A DNA stretch of 64,000 nucleotides from Arion vulgaris (taxonomy: Eukaryota; Mollusca; Gastropoda; Stylommatophora; Arionidae). Below, piece after piece: positions 57,287 to 64,000 of the stretch; the first letter of the stretch is position 1; each line of letters opens with the position of its first letter. The notes beneath the pieces were generated by a model. That model had not been told where the DNA came from and made no database searches. It worked only from the letters and a program-made list of their open reading frames with translations. A program made the position numbers and the translations under genes. The stretch is from positions 78,699,441 to 78,763,440 of the forward strand of contig CM036753.1 of NCBI GenBank assembly GCA_020796225.1, in the 5' to 3' direction.

Positions 57287-58289
57287 AATTTGGAAGAATA
57301 AATAATATCGCTGTTACATAAAAGGACACAATGTTGTTTCTCTAAACTGAAACTGCCTGTTCAACTCCATGGAAGTTTAAATCACGAGGTGACCGATCTC
57401 TCAAAGCAGAATCGGCTCAGATATGCTATTTGTTTAAAGGGATGAGTTGTGTTGCTAAGACTTTCTTCCATGAAAAAAGAAAGGAGTTTGGTTGGATGCA
57501 GTAGAATAGTTACAAAAGAAAAGATTGCAAAAGCAGAAAGTCGTGTTCATGGTAGTGCTACGAAATAACACCCGAAACAATGTTATTACGAAATTGTTTT
57601 TTTGTCTTGCAATTCTGATTAATGTTAGAACTGATAGAGTAAAATAGGTCGCCAGAAATGTATAACGCGCACCACGTTAAACAGCGCTGGTCTACACTGT
57701 TCATAATGTCGACTACATCATACCTCCTACATACCTCCTACATACCTCCTACATACCACTTACTTAGGAATAGTCCAGGACAACATGATAACTGATTGAC
57801 TAATTATAAAACTGTCTTTGAACTAACAAAGTATGTCAGTCAGTAAGTGCATTCCTTCCCATGACTAGAGAAATACTGAAACACTTCTAGCCACTTACTG
57901 TCAACAAGTACGTCGTGTATCAGAACTCGCATATCATCACGTTGTAGAAGTCATGCTGCTTGGGTGCAGCCTGTTTATCAAAAATATTCGTTACTCTGTT
58001 TATATTCTAAGCTTATGAATCACTACACTTGCAAGAACTGTTATATTTGATCGATTGCAGGGATTAGGTGCAAAAATACTCGGATAACCAGATAACAATC
58101 CTTTTTCCGAATGAAATTTCTATAGGCGATATAACCCACGCAGCTTCGTTTGATGTGATAATGTATGAACTAAAGGAGAATGAAGTACAACACACAAATA
58201 GGGCATGAGTAAGCTCTAACGGCCTCTCATATAAGTTAATTGAATATCCTTTACATGACTTTGCGAATCAACCCCAGCTTTTAAAATTT
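57287..58289. other. Intergenic sequence, mostly featureless
   Basis: Only a short (TACATACCTCC)n run at about 57720-57760 stands out. Confidence 0.45.
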
Positions 58290-58440
58290 TATTTTAACAC
58301 TGTTTGTGATTTTCTAGACATTATTACATTCAGTAGTTTGCCATTGCTTTCTGAACGGGTGGTGCCATCGTCTTTTTGTAAAAATCCAAGCGTAACAATT
58401 TGCAACCAAACTGTCCGCAGTGTGATTCGAACTCAGAACC
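58290..58440 (-). repeat. tRNA-derived SINE (family 4)
   Basis: Minus strand B-box GAGTTCGAATCACAC, then 'TTCAGAAAGCAATGGCAAAC'. Head truncated. Confidence 0.8.
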
Positions 58441-58499
58441 TCTCCTATAACCAATCCGATCTGACACCATGCTACAGTATAATTCAGTAGATGTGGTAT

Positions 58500-59105
58500 T
58501 ATCTTATCTTATCTTATCTTAACCACATTTGCCGTGAAGCGTCGTGGGGAGAGTTAGTTTCCTATCTTGTGCCAGGTGTGCTGCGCTTGACGTTGTCAGT
58601 CCATGCTTTCGCAGGGACTCTGAGATGTTATCTATCCATCGTGTTCTTGGCCTGCCTCGTGCTCTGCGCCCTGAGTGTCGATTATTATAGGCACGTGATG
58701 GTAGTAAATGGGGTTCCATTCTCATTAGATGGCCGAACCACTTGAATCTTTGCTTCTCGATGTACTGTATGCATGTTATAGTTCCAACGATGCTTCTGAT
58801 ATTCTCGTTTCTCACTCTATCTCGCCTTGTAACGTTGACAGCTTTTCGTAGACATCTCATTTCACATGTTGTAATCTTTCTTTCTAGTGTCTTAGTCAGG
58901 GACCATGTTTGGCACAGATAGCAGAGAGTTGGAATAAATATGCAGTTTATCAGTTGTCGTTTGACTGCCATGTTAATGCTTGGATGTTTTAATAGTGGTG
59001 ACAGTTGGTATGTCACTGTATTTGCCTTCTGGCATCTAGTCTCGATTTCTCTGTCCATCTTTCCATCTGCTGTGAACATATTCCCGAGATGTGGTATTAT
59101 CAAGT
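58500..59105 (-). pseudogene. Non-LTR retrotransposon RT thumb and tail (family B)
   Basis: Open for 194 codons on the minus strand: LGNMFTADGKMDREIETRCQ, FIPTLCYLCQTWSLTKTLER, KITTCEMRCLRKAVNVTRRD, EKQRFKWFGHLMRM, GRRARGRPRTRWIDNISESL. This is the thumb and basic tail of a non-LTR ORF, 5'-truncated, with no palm motifs. It is the longest intact LINE frame in the window. Confidence 0.9.
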
Positions 59106-59149
59106 GATATTTGATGTTCAGTACATTTTTCTCATTCCTTTCTCCTTTT

Positions 59150-59870
59150 GTCGTCCTACCAGGTTGTTTCCCAGTGTCGTTGTCTAGCCCTGCTCTAATG
59201 GATTGCTTTCTACTTTTATCGTCCCACTCCTACCAGGTTGTTTCCCAGTGTCGTTGTCTAGCCCTGCTCTAATGGATTGCTTTCTACTTTTATCGTCCCA
59301 CTTCTACCAGGTTGTTTCACAGTGTCGTTGTCTAGTCCTGCTCTAATGGATTGCTTTCTACTTTTGTCGTCCCACTTCTACCAGGTTGTTTCACAGTGTC
59401 GTTGTCTAGTCCTGCTCTAATGGATTGCTTTCTTCTTTTATCGTCCCACTTCTACCAGGTTGTTTCCCAGTGTCGTTGTCTAGCCCTGCTCTAATGGATT
59501 GCTTTCTACTTTTATCGTCCCACTTCTACCAGGTTGTTTCACAGTGTCGTTGTCTAGTCCTGCTCTAATGGATTGCTTTCTTCTTTTATCGTCCCACTTC
59601 TACCAGGTTGTTTCCCAGTGTCGTTGTCTTGCCCTGCTCTAATGGATTGCTTTCTTCTTTTATCGTCCCACTTCTACCAGGTTGTTTCCCAGTGTCGTTG
59701 TCTAGCCCTGCTCTAATGGATTGCTTTCTTCTTTTATCGTCCCACTTCTACCAGGTTGTTTCCCAGTGTCGTTGTCTAGCCCTGCTCTAATGGATTGCTT
59801 TCTTCTTTTATCGTCCCACTTCTACCAGGTTGTTTCCCAGTGTCGTTGTCTTGCCCTGCTCTAATGGATT
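59150..59870. repeat. 74-bp minisatellite, about 10 units
   Basis: Units contain CTACCAGGTTGTTTCCCAGT, GTCGTTGTCTAGCCCTGCTC and TAATGGATTGCTTTCTACTT, with CCC/CAC and CTAG/CTTG variants. Confidence 0.96.
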
Positions 59871-59879
59871 GGATGATAG

Positions 59880-60110
59880 TTATTTTTCCTGTTTGGCAGA
59901 ATTCTGCTATTCCATATAAACATTGTTTTCGTGGTCTTCCTCTCGCCTTTTTTCCTTTCTACTGTAGTCGACTCTGTATACAATGTAGTTCGGTTGCATT
60001 CTTATTAAGTGGCCGAATGACTTCTTCTTTTTCTCAATGTAATTCAAACAAGCTTCTTTCCTAGTTTCTATCTTATGTCTGATATTGGTTACTCTGCTTT
60101 TTCTGTACAT
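59880..60110 (-). pseudogene. LINE tail fragment (family B-like)
   Basis: The minus strand has ACLNYIEKKKKSFGHLIRMQ and then a basic tail, parallel to 16250-16430. Confidence 0.68.
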
Positions 60111-60400
60111 TATCAGTACAAACTCGTGTCCTATTGGAGACAATTCCCACCACAGGTTATCGAAAAGTTGGTTTAGTGTTAACAACGCATATTTATAACA
60201 TGACTTTGTTACAGCAACTGTCATGAAAAAACGTATATTGTATTATCAACAACTTCAGCAATGTATTTCATTATTAATTCTGGAATGAAAACTAACATCA
60301 ATTTTAATGATAGATTGATGCCGTATGTTTGTTTCATTGGCAACGGAAAGCAATTAATACAAGCTCACGCATATTCATTGGCACTTATGTATAATAATTG
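60111..60400. other. No recognisable feature
   Basis: AT-rich; no match. Confidence 0.4.
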
Positions 60401-60408
60401 ATCATAAC

Positions 60409-60572
60409 CAGAGGCGGCTCGTCATTAAGGGCCAGTGGGGTCTGGCCAGGCCAAAAATAATGTGTAACGTGTATTTATTATTTTATAAATAAAAAATAAC
60501 AATCCAAATCCATGATTTTTCCAAAAATATGTGTCTGGCTCCACCAGCAAAAATGGTCACGAGCCGCCACTG
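60409..60572. mobile_element. 164-bp hAT-type MITE with 8-bp TSD
   Basis: ATCATAAC at 60401-60408 and 60573-60580. Terminal repeats CAGAGGCGGCTCGT and (inverted) CAGTGGCGGCTCGT differ at one base. Non-coding. Confidence 0.9.
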
Positions 60573-60794
60573 ATCATAACATAACCTGCGTCCTGGTCTA
60601 GTTATTAACTATATGTCAGTCACTCTTATCTATTTCTCTTGAGGTGTTTTTTACTACTAAAATAGCATGGAACCTACAATGCAGTTGTTGCTTTACACGA
60701 AACAAGCTTATAATGAGGGAGGTTCTCAATTAAATTGGGAGTTACGTTTGTCGCTTATCAGGAAAAAAAACCCGAAACACAACAACAAACCAAC
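60573..60794. other. No recognisable feature
   Basis: Spacer between two DNA transposons. Confidence 0.4.
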
Positions 60795-60796
60795 TA

Positions 60797-62972
60797 TAGT
60801 CTGTCCATTAATTCGTGAGCACGTTTGAAATTGATTTTCTCGAAAACTACCTGTTGGATCTCAGTGATTTTTGCATGCAGCCTTAGAATATCCATGACGC
60901 TAAAATAAAGCTAACCAGTAGTCCATAGATGCTACGGATTTTGCACATCGGCGAATTCCTTTGATCTTTTATGACAATTGCAAATACGGGGCTCAAATTT
61001 TAGATTTTACAGTATCCCAGAATTTGTCCATGTCAATTCTATTCATAGGTGTATCTCCATATTAACTTGATAGGTTAAGTAATTAAGTGTGTTGCCCTTT
61101 ATGTGCAATCGTGAACTTGGATACAATATGCAACAGTTAGTCCTCCCCTTCGGTCACCATTAGACCCCAGGGTGTCTTAACTTCACCACAAATTGTATGA
61201 TGGTAGACGCATTTGGATATGGAAATGTATACGTTGCTATTTCTCAGTCTGTAATCAAAATATGATTTGTATCATCCCGAATCTGACGATTCCATGAGGT
61301 TGATAATTGTTACTGGCTGGACAAATTGTAATCCATCTCGGTGCCAGTACTCGTCTTCCTCTCGGAGCACATGTTCAACACCTTCCAGAACTGCATGTCT
61401 ATCATTGAGAAGGACTCACGTGTCAGAACTTCAACATCACACATTTTAAACGTCCTGTTCTGTTCGGCAACTTGCCCTTTTACTTTAGCCCAGACAAGCT
61501 CTATCGGATTGAGCATGATATGGAGGTAGTCGCAAAGACGTGTGGCCGTATTCCGCAATGATTTTGTCAATATGAAACACCTTTGTCTTATGTGTCATCC
61601 TCACCAGGTGCAACAACTCGGGTTTCAAATATGTATCATCGAAGCTGACATTTTCCTTAGCAAGCCAAGTCCTAATTTGATCTTTTGTATTTGATGCAGT
61701 TGGTACTTTGTCTTCCGCTAATACTGCGTTGTGATAGGATGCATTATCCATTACCAATCATGATGGTCTGTTTAGAATTGGAAGTAGATCTTTCTCCATC
61801 CAGTGCCTGAAAATATGTCCATTCATTTCTGTGTGGTAGTCCCTACCGTCGGTACTTTTGATTGGAAAATAAGTCCAGCGTCATGGACAAGACCTTCTTC
61901 ACTACTTCCTGCATGTGTTAGTATAATACGCTGGCCTTTGCTGCTTGGTATTTTTCTTTTCTGTTCACCGTCTACTGATTGCCATTCTTTAGCATTGGTG
62001 TGGTGAGCATTGACCCAGGATTCGTCCAAATATACAATATCATAGCCTTGCCTCCGCCGCTCACGGATCTGCCTCAGGTATTTACTTCGGGCAGCAATTA
62101 AATGTGGCTTTTCACAAATAACATTCCTGCCGCCTATAGTTTTTCTGAAGGTGAAGCCGGCGCTCTTACAATTTTCATGAGTACTTTTAGAAATGTCTAT
62201 GCTGCAATCTGATTGCAGTTTTAATTTCAGTTTCCTGAGAGTAACAAGTTGATTTGTCGCAAACATTTTCAAGAGCTCTCGTCTTATGACATCTATGTCA
62301 AAGTCGTCAATTGTTCTTTTCCTTCCTTGCTTGACATTAGTGCACTTTGTGTTCTGTTTAATCCATCGGGAAAAGGATTCTCTATTCAGACCAAGCGCCA
62401 GATGCGCTCGTTTCTCAGGGTTATGAATATCGCAATATAGATGACCTCTCTTAGATTCCCTACGGAAGTGTTGGTATAGTAAAACTGTAACCTTCTGCAT
62501 TGTTATAAATGTGCACTTCAGACTCATTATGAATGTGATATCAATGTCAGTTTTGATAAGCCAACAAATATGATACAATAGCTTCATACAAATAGCGAGA
62601 TACGCCTATAACTATACAACGGTATCCCAATTATAACGTCATATGCTTTCCGCTTTCAAAGTCGACTGGGTTCGGTGCACGGGATTTCGTGAAATTGTTG
62701 TATACTCACGATATTTCTATGTTACCATAATGTATTTTTAGAACAACGCGTCTGTGTACCGTAGATCTGTTACTATTGTGTACAATCCGGTGAGGTTGAT
62801 TTTAATATAACCTGAAGAAGAAATATTTCAAACTACATCAAATTTTCTTGGAAAAAATATTTCTCTAGCGTCATGGATATTCTAAGGCTGCTTGCAAAAA
62901 ATCACTGAGATCCAACAGGTAGTTTTCGAGAAAATCAATCTCAAACGTGCTCACGAATTAATGGACAGACTA
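60797..62972 (-). mobile_element. IS630/Tc1/mariner element, DD~83E type, copy 2
   Basis: TA duplications at 60795-60796 and 62973-62974. Long terminal inverted repeats identical in start to copy 1. The transposase is on the minus strand. Confidence 0.93.
61272..62527 (-). pseudogene. Transposase pseudogene, copy 2
   Basis: Open from 62527 (and upstream) to 61823: MSLKCTFITMQKVTVLLYQH, helix-turn-helix segment NRESFSRWIKQN, first Asp in GYDIVYLDESWVNAHH. A frameshift near 61830 then leads to 61757-61485 with second Asp in VMDNASYHN. A 5-base deletion near 61513 shifts the frame before the Glu in NPIELVWAK. About 83 residues separate the second Asp and the Glu. Better preserved than copy 1 at the N-terminus. 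Confidence 0.88.
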
Positions 62973-63194
62973 TAGCTGTATGGAAGCGGACGTTGACGAT
63001 GTCACAACGACTCGGAAATGAGTATTTGTGACCCAACAAATCAGCACTTCCTGCTTCGAAAGATTCAAAATAGATAGAATATCTATGTACTGTCACTTTC
63101 ATAGTCTGAGAATACGCAGACGGCATTTGTTATCAAACGTATGAATCTTATTGCATTTAACTTGATGACTCGAACGTTTTCGAGCTATGTAAGA

Positions 63195-63890
63195 AGATAT
63201 ATTTCATTCAGGATGAATATCCTGAGCTCTAGACGAGAGGGAATACATGTCTAGATGAGAGTATACATCTCTAGACGAGAGGGGAATACATGGGTAGACG
63301 ATTGAACAGATCACTAAATGTGACGAGAGTATAGATTTCTAGACGAGAGGGGAATAATTATCTAGACGATTGTACATATAAACAGACGAGAGGAGTATAC
63401 ATCTTTAGACGAGAGTATAGATCTCTAGACTAGAGGGGAGTACAACTTGACTACAGGGGATTAAAACTAGACTACAGGGGAATACATGGGTAGACGATTG
63501 AACAGATCACTAGATGTGAGGAGAGTACATCTCTAGACGAGAGTATAGATTTCTAGACGAGAGGGGAATACAACTTGATTACAGGGGATTAAAACTAGAC
63601 AGGGGGGAATACAACTTGATAACAGGGGATTAAAACTAGACGAGAGGGGAATACAACTTGATTACAGGGGATTAAAACTAGACGAGAGGGGAATACAACT
63701 TGATTACAGGGGATTAAAACTAGACGAGAGGGGAATACAACTTGATAACAGGAGTTAAAACTAAACGAGAGGGAATACAACTTTATTACAGGATTAAAAC
63801 TAGAGATGGAACTAAATCTATAGACTTGTGTACAGATCACTAAAAAGAGAGGAATGAACCTCTAGACGAGACTATAGATATCTAGACGTG
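63195..63890. repeat. Compound minisatellite of TCTAGACGAG-type units
   Basis: The left part has irregular TCTAGACGAGAGGGGAATAC motifs. From about 63430 a regular 42-bp unit containing TACAACTTGATTACAGGGGA and TTAAAACTAGACGAGAGG is repeated about 8 times. Confidence 0.88.
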
Positions 63891-63940
63891 AGTAGAGCAA
63901 AGTTTTCATGACTGTTCTTTTATTTTCCGAAGTTCATTGA

Positions 63941-64000
63941 CAGTGGCGGCTCGTGATCATTTTCGTTGGTGGGGCCAGACATAAATTTTTGGAAAAATCA
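63941..64000. mobile_element. MITE end, cut by window edge
   Basis: Starts CAGTGGCGGCTCGTGATCAT, the same terminal repeat as the MITE at 60409-60572. Confidence 0.7.

Overview
This is an AT-rich, intron- and repeat-dominated animal nuclear window, most likely from a mollusc or another lophotrochozoan (inference). Reasons: GT-AG introns of kilobase scale, many non-LTR retrotransposon 3' tails, several tRNA-derived SINE families with target-site duplications, Penelope-like GIY-YIG fragments, two copies of an IS630/Tc1/mariner element with a DD~83E spacing, and large minisatellites. No bacterial, viral or organellar block was seen.

One host gene is supported. It lies on the minus strand from 44049 to 5082 and has 12 visible exons. 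Exon 1 (43405-44049) carries the start codon, a myristoylation/palmitoylation-type N-terminus, an acidic and Asn-rich linker and the patatin oxyanion-hole motif GGGNKG. Exon 2 has the nucleophile elbow GTSAG and exon 5 the DGG motif of the Ser/Asp dyad. Exons 8-11 encode a basic helix and an EF-hand pair. Exons 11-12 resume a patatin-like C-terminal segment, so the EF-hands look nested inside the lipase domain. Exon phases agree throughout, except for one extra base in exon 3 and an apparent missing base in exon 12. These could be sequence errors or real lesions. The 5' UTR exon and promoter lie beyond 44049 and are not identified.

Layout: 1-5080 holds dispersed repeats and a Penelope fragment downstream of the gene. 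5082-19360 holds exons 12 to 4, with SINE and LINE tails in the introns. 19330-21663 holds exons 4 and 3, each touching a minisatellite. 21970-25820 is a repeat-filled intron. 25824-25971 is exon 2. Intron 1 (25972-43404) holds a mariner-type transposon, four inverted Penelope pLTR copies, two related 20-bp arrays, a hAT-like element and a 3.9-kb satellite of 111-bp units with higher-order structure. 44050-64000 is upstream sequence with a second Penelope composite, a tandemly duplicated LINE-plus-minisatellite block (48-52.6 kb), further minisatellites, a MITE and the second mariner-type copy.

The best candidate for something undescribed is the gene itself: a putatively acylated, Ca2+-sensing patatin phospholipase with an EF-hand module inside the catalytic fold. 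Next come the Penelope/retrozyme-like inverted repeats with a degenerate hammerhead-like core, and the 51-bp minisatellite that has copied an exon's 3' splice junction.
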